NCBI GenBank assembly: GCA_016716635.1
Contig: JADJVZ010000012.1
Location: 429,169 to 493,168, forward strand
Length of the DNA: 64,000 nucleotides
From: Micropruina sp.
Lineage (GTDB): Bacteria > Actinomycetota > Actinomycetes > Propionibacteriales > Propionibacteriaceae
Reading direction: 5' to 3'
This document shows positions 52,697-62,668 of the stretch, in pieces (the stretch's first letter is position 1; every line of letters begins with the position of its first letter). Under the pieces are notes generated by a model, which saw only the letters and a list, made by a program, of their open reading frames with translations, was not told the DNA's origin and did not search any database. A program made the position numbers and the translations under genes.

Positions 52697-54094
52697 ATGC
52701 CGAGTCCTGCCGAGGTCGGCGCTGCGCATGGCGGCTCGCCCAACACCACGTCCGGGAGCAACCTGCACGCCTTCTACGGCGTGCTGGTCAACACCGTCAT
52801 CGCCAACGTCACCACCAGCTTCCTGTGGTTTGCGCTGACTTTCTGGATCTACTTGGAAACTAAGTCGGTGCTGGCGACCGCCGTCATCGGGGGTGGCTAC
52901 ATGCTGCTCCTGGCGGTGCTGGGGGTACCTTTCGGGACCCTGGTCGATCGGCATCACAAGAAGGCGATCATGGTCGCCGCCACGGTAATCACGGCGGTCG
53001 CCTACGCCGCCGCACTGCTGTGGTTCAGCATCGTGCCGACATCCGACGTGCTGCGGATCGGGAGCTTGCAGTTCATCGTCTTCGTCGGGGTCATCTTGGC
53101 CGGTGCGGTGGTGGAAAGCATGCGCGGGCTGGCGCTCAGCACCTGTGTCACCTTGCTGGTTCCGGATGAGCGCCGCGACAAGGCCAACGGGCTGGTGGGC
53201 ATGGCGATGGGGTTGAGCTTCGCCATCACGTCCGTGTTCTCCGGGCTGGCCATCGGGCAGCTCGGGATGTTCTGGACGCTCGTCATCGCCGTCGTCTTCA
53301 CCTTTTTGTCCTTACTGCACCTGCTGACCGTCCGGATCCCCGAGCCGACGATCGTCCATGCCGAGGGTGTGCCCCAGCGGGTCGACTTCCGCGGCGCCTG
53401 GGAGGGCGTCCGGGCGGTTCCGGGGCTGCTGGGCTTGGTGTTTTTCGCCACCTTCAACAACCTGCTTGGGGGCGTCTTCATGGCGCTGATGGACCCCTAT
53501 GGCCTCACCCTGGTCTCGGTCGAGGTGTGGGGGATCTTATGGGGGGTACTCAGCTTCGGCTTCATGATCGGCAGCGGCTGGGTCGCTACCAAGGGGCTCG
53601 GGGCGCGTCCGCTGCGCGCGTTGCTGTTAGCCAACGTGGCCATGTGGACCATCGGCATCGTGTTCACGATTCGGGAGTCGATTTGGCTCACCGCGGTCGG
53701 CATCTTGATCTACATGGCGCTGATCCCCGTGGCCGAGGCCGCCGAGCAGACCGTGCTGCAGCGGGTCGTCCCCTTCGAGAAGCAGGGACGCGTATTCGGC
53801 CTCGCCCAGAGCGTCGAGGTAGCCGCCGCCCCGGTCAGCGCGTTTATCGTGGGTCCCGTCGCCCAGTTCTGGGTGATCCCCTCCTTGAACACCCCTGCTG
53901 GCAAGGAGGCCTTCGGCTGGCTGCTCGGCGATGGACTGGCGCGCGGCATGGCGTTGATCTTCGTCGTGTCCGGCGTCCTGGGGTTGATCCTGACCGGGCT
54001 GGCGTTTGCCTCCAAGAGCTACCGGACTCTCACGGCCACCTACGGGGCGGCCGCTCCCAGCACTGCCGATGATGGGCCGCCAGCCACGGGCTGA
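52697..54094 (+). CDS. MFS-type exporter
   Basis: A 465-residue major facilitator protein with about 12 membrane segments. The loop GVPFGTLVDRHHKKAIMV between segments 2 and 3 is the MFS motif A. The overall shape resembles the drug and siderophore exporter branch; substrate unknown. GAAAGGGGA lies close before ATG 52697, which is preferred over GTG 52694. It is divergent from lipoprotein 1 and lies between two groups of DUF3558 genes, so transport of a molecule bound by those lipoproteins is possible. Confidence 0.85.
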   Translation: MPSPAEVGAAHGGSPNTTSGSNLHAFYGVLVNTVIANVTTSFLWFALTFWIYLETKSVLATAVIGGGYMLLLAVLGVPFGTLVDRHHKKAIMVAATVITAVAYAAALLWFSIVPTSDVLRIGSLQFIVFVGVILAGAVVESMRGLALSTCVTLLVPDERRDKANGLVGMAMGLSFAITSVFSGLAIGQLGMFWTLVIAVVFTFLSLLHLLTVRIPEPTIVHAEGVPQRVDFRGAWEGVRAVPGLLGLVFFATFNNLLGGVFMALMDPYGLTLVSVEVWGILWGVLSFGFMIGSGWVATKGLGARPLRALLLANVAMWTIGIVFTIRESIWLTAVGILIYMALIPVAEAAEQTVLQRVVPFEKQGRVFGLAQSVEVAAAPVSAFIVGPVAQFWVIPSLNTPAGKEAFGWLLGDGLARGMALIFVVSGVLGLILTGLAFASKSYRTLTATYGAAAPSTADDGPPATG

Positions 54095-54204
54095 CTGCCC
54101 GGGATTCAACCCTGGGGCACGATGCCAGGCTCGCTGCAGTTGTCGTCAGGCCCGCGACAGGCGATGAGCAGGCGCCCCTTTGCGAGGCTTGGCACCTGCA
54201 CCTT

Positions 54205-54876
54205 TCACGGCCGCGGGGCTGGGTAGACCACCTTCTGGTACAGGGCGACCAGCGAATCCTGCATGTCACCTTCGGTGATAGGTGCGTGGGTCACGGTAAT
54301 CACCTTGACGGTGGTCCTGTCGACAGCGACAACTTTCCACTCCCGCCCCCCGGCGTTGTCCCTCACGCAATACCAAGCCGGCACACCCACCGTGGTTGCG
54401 GTCGCGCATGTTGGATCACCGTTCAGCATGAAGCTGTTTCCCGAGCCCTCTGGGTCGTGAGCTAACGAGGCGGCGTCCTCGGCCCTTTCAAACGAGTACA
54501 TGTCGAGCACGACGCTGTCGGGTGAACCCGGGGTGACAGCTCGCAACCAGCAGCTTTGTGGCTCGTCTCCCTGACGCTTCGTCCCGAGGTTCACCACCGG
54601 CGCGTTCCTGGTTAACGTGTCGGTCACCTGCTGCGGGGTGAGCCAGTCGCACGCCCTAGCACCGCGAGGATCCACTGTTGGCGCAGCGGACGGGGTCGAG
54701 GGACCGGGCGACGCGACGGAAGAGGCCACCGACGCCGAGGCTGAGGCTGTGGCCGAGGAATCCCCACTGGCCGCCGACGGAGCAGGGGGCGTGGCCCCAG
54801 AGGAGCAGCCTGCAAAGGCGACGCAGGCGACAAGGCACCCAAGGGTCAACTGCCAGGAGGTAGGACGGTTGTTCAT
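54205..54876 (-). CDS. DUF3558-type lipoprotein 2
   Basis: A 223-residue lipoprotein: lipobox FAGC (Cys24), a long Ser/Ala/Pro linker (about 28-72) and a globular domain with GARACDWLTPQQVTDTLTRNA, SCWLRAV and CATATTVGVPAWYCV, ending in LVALYQKVVYP. It shares the Cys positions and the end motif with lipoproteins 1 and 3. It lies 119 bp downstream of lipoprotein 3 in the same direction and has no separate repeat, so one transcript may cover both. Confidence 0.8.
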   Translation of the reverse strand: MNNRPTSWQLTLGCLVACVAFAGCSSGATPPAPSAASGDSSATASASASVASSVASPGPSTPSAAPTVDPRGARACDWLTPQQVTDTLTRNAPVVNLGTKRQGDEPQSCWLRAVTPGSPDSVVLDMYSFERAEDAASLAHDPEGSGNSFMLNGDPTCATATTVGVPAWYCVRDNAGGREWKVVAVDRTTVKVITVTHAPITEGDMQDSLVALYQKVVYPAPRP

Positions 54877-54995
54877 GGTTGGAATCCTTCTTCTTGATGA
54901 GGCCGTCTTCTCGGGATGGCTGGTGCGGAGTGGACGCGGGTCCTCCGTGAAGGAGGCGCGGGTGCCGCTGCGGGCCGAGAGGCCGCCGCTACGGA

Positions 54996-55619
54996 TCACG
55001 CGGGAAACTGGGCCTGCTTGTACAAGGCGATCAGCTGAGCCTGGATGTCGACCGTCGTGTGGTCCCCGGCGCGCGACCAATAGAGCTGATGGATGACCGT
55101 GCCCGACACGAGAACGTTGAGGTTCTTCATGGTGTACTGCTCGGGCTTTGCCTGCAGGGACTGGCAGTACTCGGCCCTCCCACCAAGGCCTTCCACGGCC
55201 ACGCACCCGTAGTGCTCCATGTCGTCCAGGTATGACTGGGCCGCTGCCGCTGACGGGAACGTCCAGATGGTGGGGGCTACCCGGTTGAAGGGCTTTTCGA
55301 AGAGGTTGCAAAGGTGGATCTTCATTCCCTCGTTCAGTTCGTCGTCGACTATGTACCCGGGGGTGACCGCCGGTGCGTTGGCGCCCAGGGCTGCGGTGAC
55401 CTGCTCGACCGTCAGCCAATCGCATGCTGGCTTGCCGTTGGCACGCAACGCCGGCGCTGTCGGGGTAGGCGCGGACGACGATGTTGCCGCTGCGGGGGAC
55501 AGCGTCCCAGAGGCTTGCCCTCCCGACGTAGCCGGGGCCGCCGCCGTACACCCGGCGAGCAACGCCAATCCGGCAACCACGGATGCGGCGAGAGTCCCGA
55601 GGGTGATTCGAGGTGTCAT
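54996..55619 (-). CDS. DUF3558-type lipoprotein 3
   Basis: A 207-residue lipoprotein with lipobox LAGC (Cys24), a Thr/Ser/Ala linker and the domain GKPACDWLTVEQVTAALGAN, then LCNLFEK, YGCVAVEGLGGRAEYCQ and LIALYKQAQFP. It is closest to lipoprotein 1 (the ACDWLTV-QVTAALGAN and AVEGLG blocks match). GAGAAAGGA lies upstream of the ATG. An 11-bp-period repeat and the AfsR-like regulator gene lie upstream in divergent orientation. Confidence 0.82.
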   Translation of the reverse strand: MTPRITLGTLAASVVAGLALLAGCTAAAPATSGGQASGTLSPAAATSSSAPTPTAPALRANGKPACDWLTVEQVTAALGANAPAVTPGYIVDDELNEGMKIHLCNLFEKPFNRVAPTIWTFPSAAAAQSYLDDMEHYGCVAVEGLGGRAEYCQSLQAKPEQYTMKNLNVLVSGTVIHQLYWSRAGDHTTVDIQAQLIALYKQAQFPA

Positions 55620-55662
55620 GTGGGTGTCCTTTCTCAGATGCGGATCAGCCTGCGCGGTATCG

Positions 55663-55680
55663 CTGACACTTGGCTGACAT
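55663..55680. promoter_or_regulatory. SARP-type direct repeat, site 2
   Basis: CTGACAC (55663-55669) and CTGACAT (55674-55680), period 11. On the minus strand ATGTCAG-N4-GTGTCAG is followed after ten bases by CAGGCT, exactly as at site 1. It lies between lipoprotein 3 and the divergent regulator gene, 25 bp before the regulator start, so autoregulation is possible. Confidence 0.65.
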
Positions 55681-55704
55681 CGCTTGGTCTGCTCTACTGA
55701 CGCT

Positions 55705-58668
55705 GTGACCGAGGGGGCGAAGGTCGGGCTGCAGCAGCCTGGCGCGGAGGGTCTTGTCGTGCGTGTCCTGGGGGGACTCACGGTCGCCGTGGACGGGGTC
55801 GAGGTGGACGTCCGAGGGGGGCTACGGCGCCGACTGCTGCTGGCCTTGTTGGCCGCGGAGGAACGTTCGGTCAGCGTGGACGCTCTTTCTGAAGCGCTGT
55901 GGGGTAACGACGCCCTCGCCGATGGCGGAGCAAACGCTGTCCAGGCCCACGTCTCCCGTCTCCGCAAGCTTCTGGACCCCTCCGGCCAGCGCGGCCCGCA
56001 ATGGCTGGCGTCGCGCGCCGACGGGTACTTGCTGCATCCCGACTGGCTGGACCTCGCGGCCTTTGAGGCCGCCGTCACCAGCGCCGCGGCCACCGCCGTG
56101 GCGAATCCGGCCGCGGCGATGGCGGCCTTGGCCGACGCCTTGGCGTCCCCGTCCGACCCCGTCCACGACGACTTCCCCGCCTGGGCCGGGCTCGTTCGGC
56201 GATTTGAGCAACGGCGTCGGGGCGCCGAGGACGCCTGGGCCGAGTTGGCCGCCCGATTCGGGACCCCCGCGGACGCTGATCGCATCGTCGAACTCGCCCG
56301 GGCCGACCCGCTTCGCGAGGTGCGATGGGCGCTGGCGATGCGGACGCTCGCCCGCTTTGGACGCCAAGTTCAGGCACTGGACGTCTACGAAGAGGCCCGG
56401 CGCCTGTTGGACGACGAGTTCGGTGTAGAACCGAGCCCCGAATTGCGGCTGATGCAGGCGGCCGTGCTCCGCCAAGATCCGGCCCTCACCGATACTCCCC
56501 TGCCTCCGCCGCGCTCGTCCGGTTTTGGCGTGCCGCACGCGGGGACGTCCTTCGTCGGGCGCGAAGCCGAACTCGACCGGCTCGACCACCTCGCCGCCTC
56601 GGGCCGGCTGGTCACCCTCGCCGGGCTAGGCGGCGTCGGCAAATCGCGGCTCGCCAGTGAATGGGTGCAACGTTCCGGACGGGCGGCGCTTTGCCAATGG
56701 GTGGATCTTCGGGGGACGCCCGCAGGCGAGGTCTCGCTGCGGCTGGCGACCGAACTGGGGCTGGCCCCGCACGAACTCGGCCCCGCCGCGGCCCTCGACA
56801 CGGTATTGGCGGCCTCCACCGGCCTGCCCGGACTGGTGATCCTCGACAACGCCGACGATCGGCTCAATGAGGTGGCGGCGATCGCTGCGGCGCTGTTGTC
56901 GTCCGCCCCCGAGTTGGCGTTGGTGATCACCGCCCCGGAGCCGATCGGCGTCAGCGGCGAACGTGTCTTGGCACTGGCCCCCCTCACCATGGGGGCAGAT
57001 GAGCACGGCAGCCCCGCGGAGTTGCTGGCCGCCGCGCGATTGGAGCCGGGAGCAACGCGGGCGGAGATCCGCCAGGTGGCCCGTCAATCGGCAGGTGTGC
57101 CCTTGGCGATCGAACTGCTGGCTGCCAATCCGTCCGCCACGGCGGGTGGCGCGGCACCGCCGGGGCTGGACGAGATCGTCCGCGCGGCCGTCGACGCCCT
57201 GCCCGACGACACAGCGGCCTTGTTCGAGTCGTTGTCGTATTTGCCGGTGGGGGCGCCGCCCAGTCTGAGCGAGCAGTTGGCGGCGGGCTTGGCGCGCACC
57301 TCCGCACGCCAACCACGGCTACTGCGCGAACTCGTGGCGGCGTCACTCGTCGTCACGGTGGCGGCCCGGAGCGGCACCGGCGCGCCGACGGTCCGCCATC
57401 GCATGCTCCCCCCGATCACCCACGGCGGGCACCGCCCCAACGCCGACGATGAGACCCGCACGTTTACCGTCGTGGACCAGTGGGCACACAGCCTCACGCG
57501 TGCGTCGCATTTCGATCCGCCGCTGCGGGAAACGGTCGAGCTTGCGCCGGAACTCGTGACGCTCGAAACCGTGCTCCAGTGGTGGTCGGAGCGGGATCCT
57601 GGACGAATGGTGGAGCTGACGTGCCGCCTTCACGACGTCTGGTATTCGACCGGACGAACAACGCTGGCGCGAGGTTGGCTCCGACGCGGCCTGGAGGACC
57701 CCGGGCTTGAGCCGCAGCAACGGGCGCTCGGACTGGTCCATCTGAGTCTCGGCGGCGGGCTGGCCGGCGTCGCCCAAGCGCTCCCGCACCTGAACGAGAG
57801 CATTGCCATCCTGCAATCCATTGGGGTGGGCGAGGGCGTTCTCTACGCCTTGGCTCACGGGCAGCGGGCGGTGGCGCGCGGGTGGCGCCGCGACATGGCC
57901 GGGTTCCGCGCAGACGTCGCGGTCGCACGACGGTGCTGTGCCGACGCTGACTCGCCCTGGTTCGGCCTTTACCTCGACCAGGCCGAGGCGCTGGCCTGCG
58001 CTGCTCGGCTGCGCCCCAAGCAAGGGATCGAAGCCTCATTGGCGAGTGCGCGCGGGCTGCGGCTCCTGGGCGACATCGACGGCGGCGCCACGGGGCTCTA
58101 TTGGGCCTCCCTGCTGGCCGGGTTCGCCCACGATGACCGGATCGACGCGATTTTGGCCGAGGCGGCGGATCTTGCCTCCGACGCGTCGCCGCCCGTCCAG
58201 GCCCTGATCGCCGGTGAACTCGCGAAACGCGCCGTGGCGACCGGACGCCCCGACGCGGTGGCCGCTCTGGTGACGGCCATCCGCGCCACTGAACGCAACG
58301 GCAATCTGCGCACTGCGGCCGTGGGGCGCCGCGACCTTGCCTTCATGCTCGTGAAGGAAGGACGGCTTTCTGCGGCCCATCACCAACTCCGGATCGCCGC
58401 GCGTCGTCTGATCCTGCTCGATCCCTCCGGTGCCGCACTGGCGGTGGCGGGGTTGGCGAGCCTCTCCGACGGCCCGGTGCGCGACCGGCTGGCAGCGTCG
58501 GCCTGGACGCTCGCCCACGCCACGACCGGCACCCCCACTACAGGGGGCGATCGTTCGCGGATGCGTCGCCTCATCGGACGCGCGCCACGCCCGTTGCCCA
58601 CCTTTGAGGAGGCGGTCGTGATCGTCCGGCAGTCGCTCGACATGCCGGCGGCGACCCAGGCGGCCTAG
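55705..58668 (+). CDS. AfsR/SARP-like regulator with NB-ARC domain
   Basis: A 987-residue regulator. An OmpR-like winged helix (about 15-100: RVLGGLTVAVDGVEVDVRGG, then SVDALSEALWG) is followed by the BTAD helical repeats (about 105-245), an NB-ARC-type NTPase (about 275-520, Walker A LAGLGGVGKSRLA) and a long helical repeat region. This is the architecture of large SARP regulators such as AfsR, which bind 11-bp-period direct repeats and recruit RNA polymerase. The GTG at 55705 starts where the winged helix begins. It is divergent from lipoprotein 3. Confidence 0.9.
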   Translation: MTEGAKVGLQQPGAEGLVVRVLGGLTVAVDGVEVDVRGGLRRRLLLALLAAEERSVSVDALSEALWGNDALADGGANAVQAHVSRLRKLLDPSGQRGPQWLASRADGYLLHPDWLDLAAFEAAVTSAAATAVANPAAAMAALADALASPSDPVHDDFPAWAGLVRRFEQRRRGAEDAWAELAARFGTPADADRIVELARADPLREVRWALAMRTLARFGRQVQALDVYEEARRLLDDEFGVEPSPELRLMQAAVLRQDPALTDTPLPPPRSSGFGVPHAGTSFVGREAELDRLDHLAASGRLVTLAGLGGVGKSRLASEWVQRSGRAALCQWVDLRGTPAGEVSLRLATELGLAPHELGPAAALDTVLAASTGLPGLVILDNADDRLNEVAAIAAALLSSAPELALVITAPEPIGVSGERVLALAPLTMGADEHGSPAELLAAARLEPGATRAEIRQVARQSAGVPLAIELLAANPSATAGGAAPPGLDEIVRAAVDALPDDTAALFESLSYLPVGAPPSLSEQLAAGLARTSARQPRLLRELVAASLVVTVAARSGTGAPTVRHRMLPPITHGGHRPNADDETRTFTVVDQWAHSLTRASHFDPPLRETVELAPELVTLETVLQWWSERDPGRMVELTCRLHDVWYSTGRTTLARGWLRRGLEDPGLEPQQRALGLVHLSLGGGLAGVAQALPHLNESIAILQSIGVGEGVLYALAHGQRAVARGWRRDMAGFRADVAVARRCCADADSPWFGLYLDQAEALACAARLRPKQGIEASLASARGLRLLGDIDGGATGLYWASLLAGFAHDDRIDAILAEAADLASDASPPVQALIAGELAKRAVATGRPDAVAALVTAIRATERNGNLRTAAVGRRDLAFMLVKEGRLSAAHHQLRIAARRLILLDPSGAALAVAGLASLSDGPVRDRLAASAWTLAHATTGTPTTGGDRSRMRRLIGRAPRPLPTFEEAVVIVRQSLDMPAATQAA

Positions 58669-58747
58669 ACATCCCACGCCAGGTTTAGGCGCCGCAGATC
58701 GCCCGTCCGGATGCGCCACAGCCGGGACCTGACAGTCCCGCACACTC

Positions 58748-59266
58748 CTAGCCCCACAAGCAGCGATAGAGCCGCAACAAAGCTGCGGCCACCTCGTCCG
58801 GCGTGGGGAGGGGCTCGGGGGTGAGGTTGCCCCCCGGCAGGAGGCGGCGCCTCGGACCTGGGAAGGCGCCACTCGACCACCCGCACGTCGCCTGCGGCCC
58901 ACAACTCAAGCCGGTAGCTGAGTAGACCGGGTTCCCCCTCGATGAGGAGGAGGGAACCCCTCACACCCTCCGGGCTGGGGAGGGCCCGCGCACCGAGAAG
59001 CGCGTGCGGCGCCCCCGCCCGATCGCGTCGGACGCTTCCGATCAGCTCCCCGCCCCGGCCAACGCTGTAATGCGCCTGCCACAGGGTGCCATCGGGCTGG
59101 GGGGTGGTGTCGACCGCGTCCAACGTGGCACGGCGGCCGAGCGCAGCGCGCACCTCGGCATCGGTCCACCACCTTGGAGGCGGGTCATGGCAGGCATCGG
59201 CCCCTCGCTGGCGCGTCATCTCGGACGACCTTCAGCGAGGCCCAACGCGGGGTAGACGTGGGCCAT
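58748..59266 (-). pseudogene. Frameshifted gene of unknown function behind SARP-type site 3
   Basis: A strong site, AAAAGGAGG, precedes ATG 59266. That frame gives MAHVYPALGLAEGRPR and stops, its TGA overlapping an ATG at 59219 that opens a second frame (WWTDAEVRAALGRRATLDAV, then EGEPGLLSYRLELWAAGDVR). Near 58830-58835, in a run of six C, the reading shifts again: the third frame gives NLTPEPLPTPDEVAAALLRL and a natural stop at 58748. So at least one, perhaps two, indels split the gene. The fold is not recognised; the third-frame end looks protein-like. Confidence 0.5.
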
Positions 59267-59310
59267 GACGCCTCCTTTTCGCGTCGTTTGTCCCACTATC
59301 GACCGCCGCC

Positions 59311-59328
59311 CTGACATCCGCCTGACGT
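59311..59328. promoter_or_regulatory. SARP-type direct repeat, site 3
   Basis: CTGACAT (59311-59317) and CTGACGT (59322-59328), period 11. On the minus strand ACGTCAG-N4-ATGTCAG is followed after ten bases by GATAGT, a -10-like hexamer, the same spacing as at sites 1 and 2. The start codon of the frameshifted gene is 44 bp downstream. Confidence 0.5.
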
Positions 59329-59365
59329 GCGCCTTCGATCGGAAGGGGCCCGCATGGCCCTCAAC

Positions 59366-59424
59366 TCATGCTGAAATCCCGCCTTCGGGCCCTGACGAGG
59401 AACGACGGCGGGATTTCAGCATGA
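59366..59424. repeat. Family D intergenic inverted repeat, copy 3 (18-bp perfect arms)
   Basis: TCATGCTGAAATCCCGCC (59366-59383) and GGCGGGATTTCAGCATGA (59407-59424) are exact complements. The core word matches copies 1 and 2 with one inserted A. It lies just beyond the 3' end of the acyl-CoA ligase gene. Confidence 0.8.
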
Positions 59425-59450
59425 TCTGGTGCCCCAGGCGGACGCCCGCC

Positions 59451-61247
59451 CTACTCGCTGCCGCCCTTGCGGACCTCGGCGAGCTTGGCGTACATGTCAT
59501 CGATGACCTGCGCGAACCGCTTCTCCACCTCGCGGCGCTTCACCTTCAGCGTCGGGGTGAGCAAGCCGTTCTCTTGGGTGAACTCCTCGATCATGACGCG
59601 AAGGTCCTTGATCTGTTCGTGGTGCGGCAGCTTGGCGGTCATGGTCTGCACCCGACGGGTGATCTCCGCAAGGATTGCGGGGTTCTTGAAGAGGTCCTCG
59701 CGGTTGTCCCAGGTCAGGGAAAGTTGCCGTCCGAGGGACTCCAAGTTCGGCAGCGACGGCGAGACGAGCAGGGTCACGAACGGACGGTTGTCGCCCAGCA
59801 CCACGGCCTGCTCGAAGAGCGGATCGGCCAAGATCATGCCCTCGATCGGGGCCGGCGCGATGTTCTTGCCGTTGGAGGTGACGATGAGGTCTTTGATCCG
59901 ATCGGTGATGACGACGTAGCCGTCGGTGTCGACGTAGCCGACATCTCCGGTGTGCAGCCACCCCTCGCGGATCGTCGCCGCCGTGGCCTCGGGGTTGTTC
60001 CAGTAGCCGACCATCACGTTGGGGCCGCGGTAACAGATCTCGCCCTCGTCGGCGATCTTGATCTCGCCGCCCGGCAGCACCCGTCCGGCCGTCCCGAACT
60101 TGAACCCCTCGGGGGCGTTGAACGAGATCAGCGGCGACGCCTCGGTCATGCCATAGCCCTGCTCGAGCAGCATGCCGCACGCGGAGAAGAACTCCTCGAT
60201 CTCCTTGCGCAGGGGCGCGCCGCCGCACGCCATCACCTTCTTGGGGCCGCCCATCGCGTCCCGCACGGAATGCAGCACCAGCTTGTCGGCGAGGGCCAGT
60301 TGGGCGCGCCAGTAGGCGGAGGGCGCCCCACCCTTGCGGTAGGCGTGCTGGTTGCGGGCGCCGACCCGCAGGGCCCACTCGAGGACCTTCTTCTTAGGTG
60401 GCGAGTCGGCCACGCGCTGATGGACGGTCGTGAACACCTTCTCGAAGAGCCGCGGCACCGACGTCATCATCGTGGTCTGGGCCCTCACCATGCCGGCCGC
60501 CACCGTCTTCGCGTCCGGCCAGTAGGTGTTCATGCAGCCCTTGGTGAGGACGAAGAACGTCCAGGCCCGCTCGAACGCGTGGCTGAGCGGCAGGAAGCAC
60601 AGCGAGTGATCGTCGGTGGTGACGTCGAAGTAGTCGGCGAGGACGTCGATCTGGGGAGACGAACCCCGGTTGGTGAGCATGACGCCCTTTGGGGACGCCC
60701 GTGGTGCCAGAGGTGTAAATGATGGACGCGAGATCGTCGCCGGACGCTTGCGCGAGGCGTTCGTCCACGGGGCCATGGGGCGCCGGCGGCGAGGGCGTCC
60801 GACAATTGGGTGACGCGGGGATCGTCCGAGGTGACCGGATCGATGGCGATGATCCGGGTGAGCGCGGGAACGTCCGGCAGGGCGGTCACGATGTCGACCT
60901 CCCGCCGCCCCTCGCAGAACGCCAGAATCACGCCCGCATCGGCGGCCACGGAACTGCACCTGATCGGGGGTGCTGGAGGTGTAGATCGGCACCGACACCG
61001 CACGGACGGTGAGGCAGGCGAAGTCGATGAGCGACCATTCGGGCCGGTTCAGGGCGAACAACAGCACCCGATCGCCGGGCTGCACACCCACGACGTGAGC
61101 CGGGCGGCAAGGCGACGAACGTCCGCGCCGAGCCTCGGCGTAGGTACGCGTCACCCATCCGTTCGGGGAGTCGATGCGGGTGGCGGTGAGGCGGCCATGG
61201 CGCGCCACGGTATCCGCGAAACGCACCGCGAGATTCAGCTGGTCCAT
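59451..61247 (-). pseudogene. Long-chain acyl-CoA synthetase, interrupted by several frameshifts
   Basis: The intact gene would encode an AMP-forming fatty acyl-CoA ligase of about 600 residues. MDQLNLAVRFADTVARHGRL starts at ATG 61247 after GGAAGGACG. Later motifs are SIIYTSGTTGVPKG (P-loop, in another frame), GYGMTEASPLISF, GWLHTGDVGYVDTDGYVVIT and ITDRIKDLIVTSNGKNI. The frame changes near 61130, 61095, 60950, 60770 and 60685; the last is a G run (AAAGGGC where AAAGGC restores the frame). The 3' part (59451-60680) is open. Either a decayed gene or sequence errors; the conserved residues in every segment favour errors. Confidence 0.75.
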
Positions 61248-61435
61248 GTGTCGTCCTTCCCCGGCCCATCCGAGAAACTTACCGTGCCGTAGCCACCTTG
61301 AGAAAGGGCTTGAGGCACCTCGCCGCCCGGGGTCTGCCGCAGCCGGGGCGGCAATCATGCCCCGCTGCTGGGTGTCCCCCCGTCCTCGACGAGGTCACCT
61401 TCAAGACGTGCCACAGTTGACGACCAGGAGGACTC

Positions 61436-61829
61436 ATGATTCAGCCCGATCCCGCGTTACGAACGATGCTCGCGGAGGCCGAATGGGCCGTGCGGCCCGG
61501 ACGCTTCGCCTATCTGACCCTGCCTGAAGACGACGGACGTCCCGCCGAGGCTCGGATCCTCGAGGACGAAGGCGTGACGCTGGTGGTCCGCGTCCCCCGA
61601 GGAGCAGGCGCGCCCGGCACCGAGGACACGTTCGGATGGATCACGTTGAGCGTCCAGACGTCGCTGAGCGCCTTGGGGATCACCGCCGCGATGTCATCCG
61701 TCCTCGCCGAAGCGGGTATCCCCTGCAACATGCTCGCCGGCTATCACCACGATCATCTCGCTGGTGCCGTCCGCCGACGTCGAGCGGGCCGTCGTCGTGC
61801 TGACTACGGCCTGGACTGTGGAGCGCTGA
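61436..61829 (+). pseudogene. ACT_3-type domain protein with one frameshift
   Basis: The product would be about 130 residues: RFAYLTLPEDDGRPAEARIL, ILEDEGVTLVVRVPRGAG, GWITLSVQTSLSALGITAAM and SSVLAEAGIPCNMLAGYHHD. The frame then shifts near 61770, and LVPSADVERAVVVLTTAWTV with a stop at 61829 follows in the next frame. This pattern matches ACT_3 proteins (small ACT-domain proteins, formerly DUF2241, of unknown role). AGGAGG lies before the ATG. It is divergent from the ligase gene. Confidence 0.7.
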
Positions 61830-61904
61830 CGTTTCTCGGTTGAGGTGCTCCCCGAGGCCAGGAGGAAGATCACCACTCTTCGTCGACCCGGAGGCGGCCC
61901 ACAG

Positions 61905-62329
61905 TGAGTGAATGGAGTGAGAGTGCCGACTATCGCCGGGCGAGCATCGACTACCCCGACAACCGGCCTCTCCGGCTGGCATACGCGAGCCCTCATCGGC
62001 GGTGAGTACGGAAAGTTCATCACCCTGTAACTCCCGCGGACGATGACTCGCCGCCGGCAAGTCGACCCCCGACATCATCCGCGCCACGCAGATACTCGAG
62101 ACCGGCGACAACCGGGACCGCTGGTCGGCGTTCGCCCGCGGACGTCTCTGTCGTGGATTTCTATCGCGGGTTCCCCGAACACGTCCTCGTGGACGCCGGG
62201 TGGTTTGTCGACCACCACGAGGAGCTGTTCGCGAGCACACCCGTGCGCCACCTCGACGTCAGGGCTGGCCGACGCGGCCACCTAGAGGCGTCTTCGCCGT
62301 CCCGTGAATCGGCCGGATTGTGGGCTTGA
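61905..62329 (+). pseudogene. Fragmented gene with TIGR02996-like region
   Basis: One frame gives DYPDNRPLRLAYA, a second gives GGEYGKFITL, and a third gives DVSVVDFYRGFPEHVLVDAG, then WFVDHHEELFASTPVRHLDV. Together these resemble the TIGR02996 repeat-companion pattern (a D-x-P-x-R-L-A-Y-A-D start, a G-E-F-I step and an R-G-F-P-E-H-V segment with a V-R-L end). At least two frame changes and one in-frame stop interrupt it. Assignment is from recall and modest similarity. Confidence 0.45.
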
Positions 62330-62668
62330 GCCTGGCGCTCGGCTTCCATCACGCCGCCCTCACCGGCCCCGCCACCACCAATCGCCCCGTCGCGCTGCAG
62401 TGCCCTCTCGGTTGCCCGCCGATAGCTTTTCGGACGGGGGAACTGAACGCGATCCTCGCGGACGCCCGTCGCTTGAGATGTTCTCCTCCCCGACTTCGAC
62501 GAAAAGGTCGAGGCCGATGGGGACGGCACGCTGCTCGACGTCGTTGCCCCAACGCGGACCATCCGCTTCGAGACAGAGCCTTCGGCACCTGACCCGGCCC
62601 GCACGCGAAATCTCCCGGAACCGCTGGGCCACCCGCAGGATGTACTGACATCCCCCTCGCTGTGCGGC

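Noticed and set aside
59265..60722. Plus-strand open frame of about 485 codons over the ligase
   Set aside because: It is the complement of the acyl-CoA ligase, whose motifs are clear on the minus strand.
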